Under the pieces are notes generated by a model. That model made no database searches and was not told the DNA's origin. It worked only from the letters and a program-made list of their open reading frames with translations. From the NCBI GenBank assembly GCA_022820485.1, contig JAJEFJ010000096.1, positions 124,001 through 188,000 of the forward strand: a stretch of DNA of 64,000 nt, written 5' to 3'. Positions within the stretch are counted from its first letter, which is position 1. Each line of letters opens with the position of its first letter. The position numbers and the translations under genes were made by a program. Positions 33,574 through 42,063 of this stretch are shown here, in pieces. This stretch comes from Candidatus Latescibacterota bacterium (GTDB taxonomy: Bacteria; Latescibacterota; UBA2968; UBA8231).

Positions 33574-35154
33574 ATGGTACAACTGCGCGATGTAAATACC
33601 ACTGATATCGGCGACGCCATTCGCTTGGGTTGCCAAGCTATGAGCCGGGCTTTTAACGCTGATGACGCCGACATACCCTACGGCGGCGCGCAGGTGCGGC
33701 CCAAAGCCTTTTTGGGCGGCAGCATGGAAGGGCACATGCCGGGTCGCCTTTTGAACGCTATGCTGGCGGCGGAAGACGCTATGGATTTGGACCTGGACGA
33801 GGAGGTGATCGACAAGCACGCCCGTGCGGCCTTTTTTTCCTACAGCCGGGCACCGCTGCCCTTGCAGCGCATCGGCCAGCACATAAATGGCGAGGGCGAT
33901 CCCATTGAACTGCAAGAGCACAATTTGCGCGAGGGATTTCACGCTCTATACGCGTTGACAGCCTTCCGCAAGTCCGAGCGGGCTATGGAATTGGCTGCGG
34001 CCAGCATTGATTTGCTGTTCGATTATTGGGTGCCCAATGAGCAGTGGGATCGCGTCCGCCTCGAACGCGACACGCCGGTGCGCCTCCGCGATTCCGGCGA
34101 GAGGACCTTTATCCAAGGGCCGGCGCGCGCCATTGGGCCGCTGGTCAAATTGTACCAGGCCACTGGATACCAACCGGCCTTGGATTTGGCTGCTGTGCTC
34201 AAGGACAAGGCCGTGCGCGAGTTCTTTCTCGACGACGGCTCCACCGAGCGCTTTGGCTCGCACGTGCATTCGACCACTTGTGCGATGTCGTCGTTGGCTC
34301 AGTTAGCCGAATGCACGGGGGACGCCGAGCTGATGGAGCGGGTCAAGCGGTTCTACGATAACGGCCTATGGGATTTGCGCGATCAGATCGGCTGGTCCAT
34401 TGAGGTGTCGAGCCGACCCACGCTCTGTCGCCGGGGCGAGGCCAATAATACCGGCGATATTGTCGAGACCGCGCTCATCTTGGGGCGCTGGGGCCACCCC
34501 GAGTACTACGCCGATGCCGAGCGCATATTGCGCAGCCACTTGCTGCCGTCGCAATTGCGCGATGTCTCGTTTATCGTCGAGCCAGATAATCCCGAAGGGG
34601 TGGACGGCAAGCGCGAGGTGGCGCATAGGCTGCGCGGCGGCTTTGGGTTTCCGGCTCCCTACGGGCACGAGCCGCTGGGCATTTGGGAATCGAATAAGCC
34701 GCGCATTGGCTTTAATATCGACATCGTCGGTGGGTCCGTAGGCTCGCTAGCGGCGGCGTACAAGGCCGTGGTGAGGAGTGATGGAGCGGGGCATTGGGTG
34801 GATATGCTGTTCGACTGTGAGACCGATGCTCTCGCAGTACAGTCGCCCTATACGCATCCGCGCCTAGCGGTCAAAGCCAAGCAGCCGGGGGCACTGCACG
34901 TGCGCCTGCCGCCTTGGGCCGACGGGGACCGCTTCAAGGTAGAGGGTGCCGAACAGCCGACCTTGCGCGACGGCTATGCGGTGATTGAGCATCCGCCCGT
35001 GGGACGCTGGATCGACTTTGCGTTTGACTTGCCCGTCCACGAGACGACCCTGACTTGGCGGGACAGCGCCATCCGTGCGCGGCTGCGCGGCGACGAGGTG
35101 GTGGCGATGGATAACTTCGGCACGGATCTGACCTTTTTTCCGCCGTTTGATTGA
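33574..35154 (+). CDS. Six-hairpin (alpha/alpha)6-barrel glycosidase-like protein (GH127-like), copy 2
   Basis: A 526-residue paralogue of the 30057-31616 product. Shared blocks include DVNTTDIGDAIRLGCQ, HNLREGFHALYALTAF, NNTGDIVETALILGRWG and the C-terminal RARLRGDEVVAMDNFGTDL. ATG 33574 lies eight bases after the GNAT stop and behind GAGGAAA. Compared with copy 1 it has extra residues around residue 100 and around ESNKPRIGFNID, so the substrates may differ. A third, broken copy of its C-terminal part lies at 37269-37463. Confidence 0.7.
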   Translation: MVQLRDVNTTDIGDAIRLGCQAMSRAFNADDADIPYGGAQVRPKAFLGGSMEGHMPGRLLNAMLAAEDAMDLDLDEEVIDKHARAAFFSYSRAPLPLQRIGQHINGEGDPIELQEHNLREGFHALYALTAFRKSERAMELAAASIDLLFDYWVPNEQWDRVRLERDTPVRLRDSGERTFIQGPARAIGPLVKLYQATGYQPALDLAAVLKDKAVREFFLDDGSTERFGSHVHSTTCAMSSLAQLAECTGDAELMERVKRFYDNGLWDLRDQIGWSIEVSSRPTLCRRGEANNTGDIVETALILGRWGHPEYYADAERILRSHLLPSQLRDVSFIVEPDNPEGVDGKREVAHRLRGGFGFPAPYGHEPLGIWESNKPRIGFNIDIVGGSVGSLAAAYKAVVRSDGAGHWVDMLFDCETDALAVQSPYTHPRLAVKAKQPGALHVRLPPWADGDRFKVEGAEQPTLRDGYAVIEHPPVGRWIDFAFDLPVHETTLTWRDSAIRARLRGDEVVAMDNFGTDLTFFPPFD

Positions 35155-35263
35155 GCGGGGGAATAGTATCCCTCGCAGGAAGGATGCCTAGGAGGAAGGG
35201 CACCAGTGGATTTTGACAAAGAGCGTACCGCTACAATACATTCAAGGACTAGGAGAGAAAATC

Positions 35264-35824
35264 ATGTTTGACGAAAAAAAGGCCACTGCGCTAGTGGCTC
35301 GCATTCTATCGTTGGCCGGCGGCTCATTGGAGTACATCAAAGTGCTCAAACTGGTATATCTGGCTGACCGGGAATCACTGAATGAGCAAGGACGTAGCAT
35401 CTCTACTGATAGTTGGGTATCAATGAAGTTTGGCCCCGTTCCTAGCAACACGTATCGCTTGATGCACCAAGAAGACGATCCGAAAAATCACCCTGTATGG
35501 AGGCAACATATTGAGAGCTTGGCCGACTACAAAATAGGACTCAAAAGCGACCCCGGCACAGGGTGTATGTCCGAATCGGAATTAGAAATTATCCAGCACA
35601 TCTGGGAAAACTACGGACGCTTAGACATTGGGGGACCTGATGGACTCATTGCATATACACACAGCCTCCCCGAATGGGAACGGCCAGACCCAGAGGGCCT
35701 CGTCCAAGCGACATCTATTTCTCTTGAAAACATCCTCCATGCACTAGGCAAGAGCAAGGAGGAGATCGACGAAATCATGGACTTAGAAAGGACGAGTGAG
35801 TGGCTAGAAAAAGTGCTGGCATGA
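35264..35824 (+). CDS. Panacea/SocA-like (DUF4065) domain protein, putative antitoxin
   Basis: A 186-residue protein with the Panacea profile: ILKVL-type YIKVLKLVYLADRESL near residue 25, then DSWVSMKFGPVPSNTY and a helical end. Panacea domains act as antitoxins for many unrelated toxins. ATG 35264 has AGGAG nine bases upstream and was preferred over an in-frame start at 35213. Its TGA overlaps the ATG of the next gene (ATGA), which implies strict coupling, as in toxin-antitoxin pairs. Confidence 0.8.
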   Translation: MFDEKKATALVARILSLAGGSLEYIKVLKLVYLADRESLNEQGRSISTDSWVSMKFGPVPSNTYRLMHQEDDPKNHPVWRQHIESLADYKIGLKSDPGTGCMSESELEIIQHIWENYGRLDIGGPDGLIAYTHSLPEWERPDPEGLVQATSISLENILHALGKSKEEIDEIMDLERTSEWLEKVLA

Positions 35825-36186
35825 TACACCGTCCCATTCTTCGCGCCGGACATATTCTCAAGTCAAACCACCATCCATATCACCCCTTCATAATCCTCTC
35901 CAGTCCCAATAAAGATAACGAAGTCCTCTTTGTCATGTGCTCAGATGCTAGGAAGAATGTAGGGCAAAATGTTCGCTTACACCTAGGAGATCATCCTTTT
36001 ATAATCAAGGAGACGGCCTTAATTCTTAGAAGGGCAATTCGAGCGGACATCGCAAAAATTGCCAGCAGAATTCCAAGCGATTTTGCAGTGATAGGCTCTC
36101 TGAGCGAGGAAGTTCTGCGTCGTCTCCAAAACGAGGCCAAAGCATCGAGAAATCTAACGACCGACTTCAAGGAAGACCTGCCATAG
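35821..36186 (+). CDS. Putative toxin partner of the Panacea protein (beta-barrel, PemK-like look)
   Basis: A 121-residue protein. The opening GHILKSNHHPYHPFIILSSP, then NEVLFVMCSDARKN, resembles the small beta-barrel of PemK/MazF-type proteins, with basic helical tails. The match is weak. The ATG overlaps the antitoxin stop. Panacea partners are highly varied, so the mode of action stays open. The two genes together look like one mobile addiction module inserted between the catabolic genes. Confidence 0.6.
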   Translation: MIHRPILRAGHILKSNHHPYHPFIILSSPNKDNEVLFVMCSDARKNVGQNVRLHLGDHPFIIKETALILRRAIRADIAKIASRIPSDFAVIGSLSEEVLRRLQNEAKASRNLTTDFKEDLP

Positions 36187-36236
36187 TCGGTTTTGCACCT
36201 TCGCCCTATGCTTGGCCAAAATAATTGAGGACGCCC

Positions 36237-37124
36237 ATGATCACCGATGAGCAATTGGCCCAGTACGAAGAGCAGGGTGCCGTAACCATCGACAGCCCCT
36301 TCACCACTGAGCAGTTAGACCGAGCAGAGGCGGCGTGGGACCGCTTGCGCGACAACGGCGGTGCACCGTACGAGGATCCGGATTACATCGAAGTTATCCA
36401 GCACCCGTACTTTGAGGAGGTGGCCAAAAAGCTGCTGCGCGCTGATGCGGTCCATTTGTGGTGGGGCTTGGCCCCCCACGAGCGGGCTCCGGCCTCAGCG
36501 CCGTACGACGATCCCCGCCAGCAGTGGGCGCACGGGTGCCACGTGGATATCCAAGCCACACTGGAGGATTTTGAGGCCACCCCTCGCCGGATGCGGGCCG
36601 AGTTGTGGTTCTGGCTCAACGATGTGCCGGCGCATCGCGGTGCCATGCGCATTCTGCCTGGCAGCCACCGCTCCATCATGGCGCACTGGAGTCGGGTCCT
36701 CCGGCCCGAGCACAAAGCCGAACTGCCCCGCGTACACGGCCTGCGACCGGCTCCAGTCTCGCCGACTGCGGCTGCTTTCCCCGAGTACATCCCGGATCTG
36801 GGCGAGAGGCCCTATCTCGAATGCGAGCCTATTCCCGCAGTGGCGCGGCGGGGACAAATTCTGGTGCTTTGCAGCGCCGGACTGCACTCGGCCTGGCAGA
36901 ACGAGGACACTGTGCCCCGCAAAGCCATGGGCACCTCGTGGATCGCCGCCGGGGTTTCAGGCGGCCTGCCCAAGAACCAGCGCGACGCCTTGATGGACTT
37001 CTTCCCCCGGCTGCGGCGCCAACTGCGCCCGGACCGCGCCCACATTGTGCCGGAGCACTTCGACTGGCTCTTTGAAAGCGACTACGATCCGCGCTGGCCG
37101 GAGACTTTTCCGCCCTCCCATTGA
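36237..37124 (+). CDS. Phytanoyl-CoA dioxygenase family protein
   Basis: A 295-residue oxygenase. The lead-in MITDEQLAQYEEQGAVTI is typical. The iron site is HVD in HGCHVDIQ and a distal His in AGLHSAWQNED, with an Arg nearby. ATG 36237 was preferred over an in-frame TTG at 36225, because the family starts there. It stands alone between the Panacea pair and a gene-fragment region. It is not closely similar to the copy at 29039. Substrate unknown. Confidence 0.85.
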   Translation: MITDEQLAQYEEQGAVTIDSPFTTEQLDRAEAAWDRLRDNGGAPYEDPDYIEVIQHPYFEEVAKKLLRADAVHLWWGLAPHERAPASAPYDDPRQQWAHGCHVDIQATLEDFEATPRRMRAELWFWLNDVPAHRGAMRILPGSHRSIMAHWSRVLRPEHKAELPRVHGLRPAPVSPTAAAFPEYIPDLGERPYLECEPIPAVARRGQILVLCSAGLHSAWQNEDTVPRKAMGTSWIAAGVSGGLPKNQRDALMDFFPRLRRQLRPDRAHIVPEHFDWLFESDYDPRWPETFPPSH

Positions 37125-37579
37125 GCAGTTGGCCAACGCCGACCGCCGTCGCAGTCGGCCTCCTATTCTCGTCTTCCTTTGGTGCATTGGCAATGGATCG
37201 CATTTCCACGGCAACTGGAGCGTGGCCCATGTATCGCGGCGACACCCGCCTCACGGGCCGGGCCGTCCTGCCGGGGGCACTGCACGTGCGCTTGCCGCCC
37301 ATGGCTTGACGGTGGCCGATTCAACATAGAGGGTGCAGAACAGTCGGCCTTGCGCGACGATTATGCGGTAATTGAGTATCCGCCCGTAGGACGCTGGATC
37401 GGCTTTGCGTTTGACTTACCCGTCCATGAGACGACCCTGACTTGGCGGGACAGCGCCACCGCTATTTTTGTAGAGGTCAATAGATGACACCATTGACGAT
37501 TTCTCTGTCTATATACATACTATCACTCAATTCTCAACTTTTTTGCTCTATACTACTTCACTACTAAAGGAGGTTTCAG
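37125..37579. other. 455-bp intergenic region with a gene fragment
   Basis: No intact gene is present. The middle holds a broken copy of the glycosidase 3' end (listed separately). The right part, 37480-37560, is AT-rich and probably carries the promoter of the secreted Cys-rich protein gene. Confidence 0.6.
37269..37463 (+). pseudogene. Frameshifted fragment of the six-hairpin glycosidase 3' end
   Basis: This 195-bp stretch is closely similar to 34885-35080 of copy 2. The first part encodes GALHVRLPP, then a frame change after the codons for PPMA, then GGRFNIEGAEQSALRDDYAV and VHETTLTWRDSA. Nucleotide identity stays high up to GGGACAGCGCCA, where it stops abruptly. It is too short for a functional product. 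Confidence 0.85.
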
Positions 37580-38143
37580 ATGAAAGCTGTCTATATTCTC
37601 GGCCTGCTGCTGGCTTCCTTCGCGGTCGTTGAGCAAGCAGAAGCGCATGGGTACTACGTAGGGCCGACGACCAATACGTACACCGTTTTGGGATGCTGCG
37701 GAGACTCAAGGACATCAGTGCAGACGGACAAATTGGAGGGATTTTATTACGATCCGTTCGACCCCGATCCGTATGGCTCCTTCGACGATGATGATGATGT
37801 TACCATGGAACAGAATTGGGGATACCACTGGCACAGCCGTATTAGCGTAGGCTGCTTTAGTAGGAGTCATCCGGGCTACTCAACAAACTGCGATGAAAGG
37901 GAGTGGGTATGCGAGTGGGTAAATGAAACGGCTACTTCTTCTTATGCTAAATGTGAGGTGTTCCCGAATCGGGATGAGGCCTGCCATACGAATGCCCAAG
38001 ATCCACACGCTCGCTTTGGCTATACTTGGAATGATGTTGACGAGAGAGAAATAGACGAGGATGACTTTGTTGTGTGGGTTACTTACAGATATTACTACGA
38101 AATATCTCGGGTAGAAAAATGCGGCTGGGTCGTTGTTCCGTAG
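37580..38143 (+). CDS. Secreted Cys-rich protein of unknown function
   Basis: A 187-residue protein with a signal peptide ending near AEAHG. AAAGGAGG lies seven bases before the ATG. The mature part has about ten cysteines in pairs (GCCGDS, CFSRSHPG, CDEREWVCEW, CEVF, EACH), many aromatic and acidic residues and a DDDDD run. This suggests a disulfide-stabilised extracellular or periplasmic fold that may bind metal. I recognise no family. The 3' end overlaps the next gene by 25 bp. Confidence 0.65.
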   Translation: MKAVYILGLLLASFAVVEQAEAHGYYVGPTTNTYTVLGCCGDSRTSVQTDKLEGFYYDPFDPDPYGSFDDDDDVTMEQNWGYHWHSRISVGCFSRSHPGYSTNCDEREWVCEWVNETATSSYAKCEVFPNRDEACHTNAQDPHARFGYTWNDVDEREIDEDDFVVWVTYRYYYEISRVEKCGWVVVP

Positions 38144-38658
38144 CTATCCTTTTTTGCTTGTGCCTTCTGTCCAGTTCGGCCACATCAGAGACCGCCGTAG
38201 GCTTTTCTTTTTTCCGGTCAACAGAGCTAAGCCTGTGGCGCGTCAAACCCCGCTCCATGATCGGGGTGGGGTTTGATCTACTTTGGTCTAGGTCTAGAAG
38301 CTTCTTCGGAAGGAAGAGCGGCACAACTATCATCCTGCCATCGCTGACAGTCGTTCAAATTCATCGATCTGACGAATTGGCTCCGTTGTCTTACCAGAAG
38401 GCATTTGCAACCATCCGCCGCGCCGTAACAAAAGAGTGGTATGTTGGAGGAGAGATAGGGATAGGCTTTATTTGGCGGCCTCCTAAAAAGAATATCAGCC
38501 TATCCGTGCAACAAGGCCTCTCTCTCGAGTATGGGGAAATAACAGATAAAAGGCGCGAACCCGAAGAAGGAAGCGACCAAACGGACAATGATTGGTGGGG
38601 CAATCGTTGGTCAGCAAGAGGATCGCCGGCCCGCGTAGTAGTAACCTTCAGCTTCTAA
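38119..38658 (+). CDS. Outer-membrane beta-barrel-like protein
   Basis: A 179-residue protein with a signal peptide (ILFCLCLLSSSATS) and alternating aromatic/hydrophobic strands (SMIGVGFDLLW, EWYVGGEIGIGFIW). It ends in ARVVVTFSF, a terminal aromatic as in BAM-inserted barrels. ATG 38119 lies inside the preceding gene, so the secreted Cys-rich protein and this one are co-translated. The pair may be a surface protein and its membrane partner. Its 3' end overlaps the convergent hydrolase gene by 11 bp. Confidence 0.6.
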   Translation: MRLGRCSVAILFCLCLLSSSATSETAVGFSFFRSTELSLWRVKPRSMIGVGFDLLWSRSRSFFGRKSGTTIILPSLTVVQIHRSDELAPLSYQKAFATIRRAVTKEWYVGGEIGIGFIWRPPKKNISLSVQQGLSLEYGEITDKRREPEEGSDQTDNDWWGNRWSARGSPARVVVTFSF

Positions 38659-39799
38659 CTCGCCCATGTCGGCGGGAAACCTGCTGCCGCGGTCGATCTG
38701 CGACGAAGAAGTCGTCGGGGAGGATGCTCTTGGTCTCGACCCCGTGACTGTACTCGGGCAGCCCAATTGTCGTCACCACGCCCATGGCCGTGAAGTGCTC
38801 GCACTCGCCGCTGGCCCCGCTCTTATTGCCCCCGCCGTGGCCGCGCAGGTAGGCTTCGTCGATGACGCGCACCCCCTTCCATATCCCCCGGGTGGCATTG
38901 AGGTGGCCGAAGCGTGCCAGATCCGAGGCGCTGATGACCACCCAACCCGGGCCGCTGCGCACGACTTGGCCGCCGATCTCGTAGGGTGGGTCGAGGTAGG
39001 TGTACGCGTCCGGAATGGTGGGATAGAGGTATTTTCGCTTTTTCACTTCGCCGCCGGCGAGCCAATCCCAGCGCTCGTACGGGATGCCAATGGCATCGAA
39101 CAGGCGCTCCTGGATCACGTCCTTGAGGTCGCGGCCCCAAACGTAGGTCAGCGCTTGGCCCAACCGCCAGAAGCCGGCGCTGCTGTACAGTCCTTGGGTG
39201 CCCGGTTCGGCATGGGCGTAGCAGTCGTAGAAGGGATCGCCCGTCCAAGTGGCCCATGCGGGGATGCCGGGGACCGCGTCCCGCTCTTCGAGGCCCGTGC
39301 GCTGCTCCCGCCAACGGTTGCCGATTTCAAAGGGAAAGCCGCCCCAGTGCAGGCTCTCATCGCGCCGCCCGACCAAGTGGCGCCAGGTGAGTTTTTGGTG
39401 GTGGCCGCAATCGAGGTACTTGTGCGCGTGCGATAGTTGCCCGGCTCCGGTCCACGTTTGATGGATCGGCTCGTCTGGATCGAGGAGGCCGTCGCCAACG
39501 GCCGCGCCCAATGCCACCCACGTTAGGGCCTTGCCGACCGAGGCCGTCTGATGCCGATAGTGGCGGTCGCCCCAGGCGTGCACTAGGTATCCGCCGCGCG
39601 TGAGCACGGCACCGTACTGGTTGCCGCTGTGGTTCTCGCCGCCAAAGCTCGCCCCTCTGACATCGAGACTGTCCAGCCAGGTGGCGAATTTCCGCGCATC
39701 GAGACCGGCTTCGGCGGGCGTGATCTGTATCCAGTCGCGATCTGGGTACGCGACCCAGTCTGGTACTTGTACTGTTGCCGTCGGTGCGATCAGATGCAT
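38648..39799 (-). CDS. Serine hydrolase, class C beta-lactamase-like
   Basis: A 383-residue penicillin-binding-like hydrolase. The nucleophile motif SVGK is at residues 87-90, the second motif is YSSAGFW (Tyr base with Ser for the usual Asn), and further C-terminal strands match the family. No signal peptide is evident. Such enzymes may be esterases, D-aminopeptidases or amidases. It lies between the barrel gene (convergent) and a divergently oriented isomerase gene. Substrate unknown. Confidence 0.82.
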   Translation of the reverse strand: MHLIAPTATVQVPDWVAYPDRDWIQITPAEAGLDARKFATWLDSLDVRGASFGGENHSGNQYGAVLTRGGYLVHAWGDRHYRHQTASVGKALTWVALGAAVGDGLLDPDEPIHQTWTGAGQLSHAHKYLDCGHHQKLTWRHLVGRRDESLHWGGFPFEIGNRWREQRTGLEERDAVPGIPAWATWTGDPFYDCYAHAEPGTQGLYSSAGFWRLGQALTYVWGRDLKDVIQERLFDAIGIPYERWDWLAGGEVKKRKYLYPTIPDAYTYLDPPYEIGGQVVRSGPGWVVISASDLARFGHLNATRGIWKGVRVIDEAYLRGHGGGNKSGASGECEHFTAMGVVTTIGLPEYSHGVETKSILPDDFFVADRPRQQVSRRHGRVRS

Positions 39800-39906
39800 G
39801 GTTCAACTTCTCTGTGTAGTGTATTATAAGGATCTTTTTGGGCGCTCGGTCAAGGTCGAGCGCATGGGCGACTTCTGCCCGATGCACCCGGACACACCGA
39901 CATCGC

Positions 39907-40797
39907 ATGATCAAACTAGGCTGCAACGCCATGCTGCGGGTCGCCGAAGACCTGCCCTATGCCGACAAGGAAGACCCGCGCAACTGGCTGGACATCGCCG
40001 CCTTAGTGCGCCAGATCCGCGCTTGGGACCTCGACGTGGTCGACTTTCAGCTCTTCCGCGGCTTTCGCGCCCGGGACCCGGCCTATCTGCGCTCCATCAA
40101 GGCCCTCTGCCAGCAGTGCGGCCTGCCCATTGGCTTTTTGGGCGTGGGCCGCGGCTTTGTCGGCGTCGAGCAGATCGACGGCCGCCCCCAGGGCGTTGCC
40201 CTGCCCCAAGCCGAACGCCGCCGGCGCATTGCCGAAGTCAAAGAGGGCATTGATCTGGCCGCCTTTATGGGCGCGCCCTTGGTTCGCCTCTTCGGCGGCG
40301 GCATCCCCGCCGCAGCCGTCGACCGCCGCGTCCTGTGGCAGGACGCCATTGGCAGCTTCGAGGAGGTCTGCGACTACGCCGCCGGCAAAGGCGTGTTCGT
40401 CGGCCTCCACAACCACGCCCCGGTCATCGCGCCCACTGGGGACGATATTCTCAAAATACTGCGCGATGTCAACCGCGAAAACTTCACCTTCATCCTCGAC
40501 ACGGGCTGGTGGCAAGGCTCGCCGGGCGCGGTGCCCTCCGGGGCCGCGGCTTCCGCGGTCGACTTCTATGACTTCATGGAGCAGACCGCGCCCTACGCCA
40601 CCTATGTGCGGGCCAAAATATACAAAATCGACCGCGGCCGAGAGGAGTGGCTCGACTACGAGCGCATTGTCGAAATTCTCCGCCAAGTCGACTTCAACGG
40701 CAATATGTCCATCGTCTTCGAAGGCCAAGGCAATGCAGTGAGCGACCTCGAGGCCATTGGCCTAGCCGTCGACTACCTGCGGGGATTGCTCGCCTAG
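39907..40797 (+). CDS. Sugar phosphate isomerase/epimerase (TIM barrel)
   Basis: A 296-residue xylose-isomerase-like barrel. Conserved strands include DLDVVDFQLFRGF, GAPLVRLFGGGI, GVFVGLHNHAP, NFTFILDTGWWQGSPG, and the end NFNGNMSIVFEGQG-like FNGNMSIVFEG; the metal ligands would be Glu/Asp/His in these. ATG 39907 was chosen because the family-like part begins with MIKLGCNAML; no strong ribosome site is seen. Similar proteins act on inositols or ketohexoses. Substrate unknown. Confidence 0.8.
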   Translation: MIKLGCNAMLRVAEDLPYADKEDPRNWLDIAALVRQIRAWDLDVVDFQLFRGFRARDPAYLRSIKALCQQCGLPIGFLGVGRGFVGVEQIDGRPQGVALPQAERRRRIAEVKEGIDLAAFMGAPLVRLFGGGIPAAAVDRRVLWQDAIGSFEEVCDYAAGKGVFVGLHNHAPVIAPTGDDILKILRDVNRENFTFILDTGWWQGSPGAVPSGAAASAVDFYDFMEQTAPYATYVRAKIYKIDRGREEWLDYERIVEILRQVDFNGNMSIVFEGQGNAVSDLEAIGLAVDYLRGLLA

Positions 40798-40876
40798 AAG
40801 CGGTTTCATACTCAGGCAATGGCCAGTTCCCGCAGGCGCGCGACCATGGCCCGCCTGCGAGGACCGGCAGTCTCGA

Positions 40877-40963
40877 TCAGGTGATCGGTATAAATGTCAA
40901 GAACGCCTCTAGTTTGAGGAATCCCATGGCGCGGAATTGGCCGACTTGGAGTGGGGTCAGCAT
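40877..40963 (-). pseudogene. N-terminal remnant of a phytanoyl-CoA dioxygenase gene
   Basis: On the minus strand, an ATG at 40963 begins MLTPLQVGQFRAMGFLKLEA, the usual opening helix of PhyH proteins, but the frame stops after 28 codons. Beyond the stop, a different frame (to 40812) reads ETAGPRRRAMVARLRELAIA and looks like the tail of another protein. A deletion that fused two gene ends would explain this. Confidence 0.5.
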
Positions 40964-40965
40964 GG

Positions 40966-42039
40966 TCAACTCTCACTACCCCGGCGGTTGGCGATGGAGC
41001 GGGGTGTTAGGTCGAAGAGGGTCTCGTGTCCGTGGAAGAAGCGGTCGAGTTCATCGACCATTAGCTCGAAAAAGCGCGGATAGCTCTGCTCGGTTACGCC
41101 AGCGATGTGCGGGGTGACGAAGACGTTTTCGAGACTGAGAATCTCCTTGTCGCCATAGGCGTTGTCCTCGCCCACATCCGGGTCGAACACGTCTAGACCA
41201 GCGACGATGTCGCCCCGCTTGAGCCGTCTCACCAGCGCATCTGAATCCACTACTTTGCCCCGCGACACATTGACGAACACCGCGCCCGGCTGGATCAGGT
41301 CCAGTTCTCGTTGTCCAATCATGCGCTCGGTGCGCGGGGTGTGTGGCGCTAGGCAGACGATGGCGTCGCACTGGGACATCACGTTGTCCAACGAGGTTTT
41401 GAGGAAGCCGACGGCGTCGGCCATCTCCCGCGCCAGATAGGGATCATACACCCACACTTCGGTCTGGAAGGGGCGCAAAAACTGGATGAGTCGTCGGCCA
41501 ATGTGCCCGCAGCCGATCAGGCCGACGCGCTTGCCGGTCAGATCGCCGTGGATAAAGCCAAAGTCGCTTTGCGGACGAGGGCTCACGTCGCCGGCGATGA
41601 GGCGGCGGAACTGGGCACCGGCGTTGCGCAGGGAAATGAGGATGAGCGCCAAGGCCCACTCGGACACTGGATACGATGAGCCGTTGGTCGTATCGACCGT
41701 GCAGACGCCCCGCGCCCAAGCGGCCTCGACGTCGATGCGGCTGGCAAAACGGTCGCCTTCCAACTCGCCGATGATTTTCAGGTCGGGGGCTTGATCCAAG
41801 ATCGCGGCATCGATCGTGGGGCAGCCGTGGCAGACGACCAAGCCGTCGTAGCCACCCAGCCGCTCGCCTAGCGCATGGGCGCTTTTGGGGTCTGCGTTGG
41901 TGTCGTAAATGCCGCCGCCTTCGCATTCGAACCAGTCCCAGTCGGCGAAGGCTTCGAGGCGTGCGAAATCGGTCGCGGCGAGGTACTGCTCGCGCACGTG
42001 TTTGTTGCAGGCGATGAGTATTTTGGGGCGTGAGTTCAT
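40966..42039 (-). CDS. D-2-hydroxyacid dehydrogenase (phosphoglycerate dehydrogenase-like)
   Basis: A 357-residue NAD-dependent dehydrogenase. The Rossmann loop GLIGCGHIGRRL is at residues 173-184. The catalytic Arg is in VNVSRGKVVD, the Glu lies between, and the catalytic His is in TPHIAGVTEQS. ATG 42039 has ACGGAGA upstream. The oxidised substrate is probably a 2-hydroxy acid or its keto form, perhaps from sugar-acid breakdown. It is followed on the same strand by the PhyH remnant. Upstream is a CE4-like gene 24 bp away, so they may form an operon. Confidence 0.88.
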   Translation of the reverse strand: MNSRPKILIACNKHVREQYLAATDFARLEAFADWDWFECEGGGIYDTNADPKSAHALGERLGGYDGLVVCHGCPTIDAAILDQAPDLKIIGELEGDRFASRIDVEAAWARGVCTVDTTNGSSYPVSEWALALILISLRNAGAQFRRLIAGDVSPRPQSDFGFIHGDLTGKRVGLIGCGHIGRRLIQFLRPFQTEVWVYDPYLAREMADAVGFLKTSLDNVMSQCDAIVCLAPHTPRTERMIGQRELDLIQPGAVFVNVSRGKVVDSDALVRRLKRGDIVAGLDVFDPDVGEDNAYGDKEILSLENVFVTPHIAGVTEQSYPRFFELMVDELDRFFHGHETLFDLTPRSIANRRGSES

Positions 42040-42063
42040 GGTTATAGTCTCCGTTTAAGTTGG

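Noticed and set aside
37179..37487. 102-codon frame as an intact gene
   Set aside because: It contains a fragment of the glycosidase 3' end in two frames and no own ribosome site, so it was listed as a pseudogene fragment.
38666..39436. 256-codon + strand frame opposite the serine hydrolase
   Set aside because: The minus strand carries SVGK and YSSAGF in proper order; the + frame has no domain.
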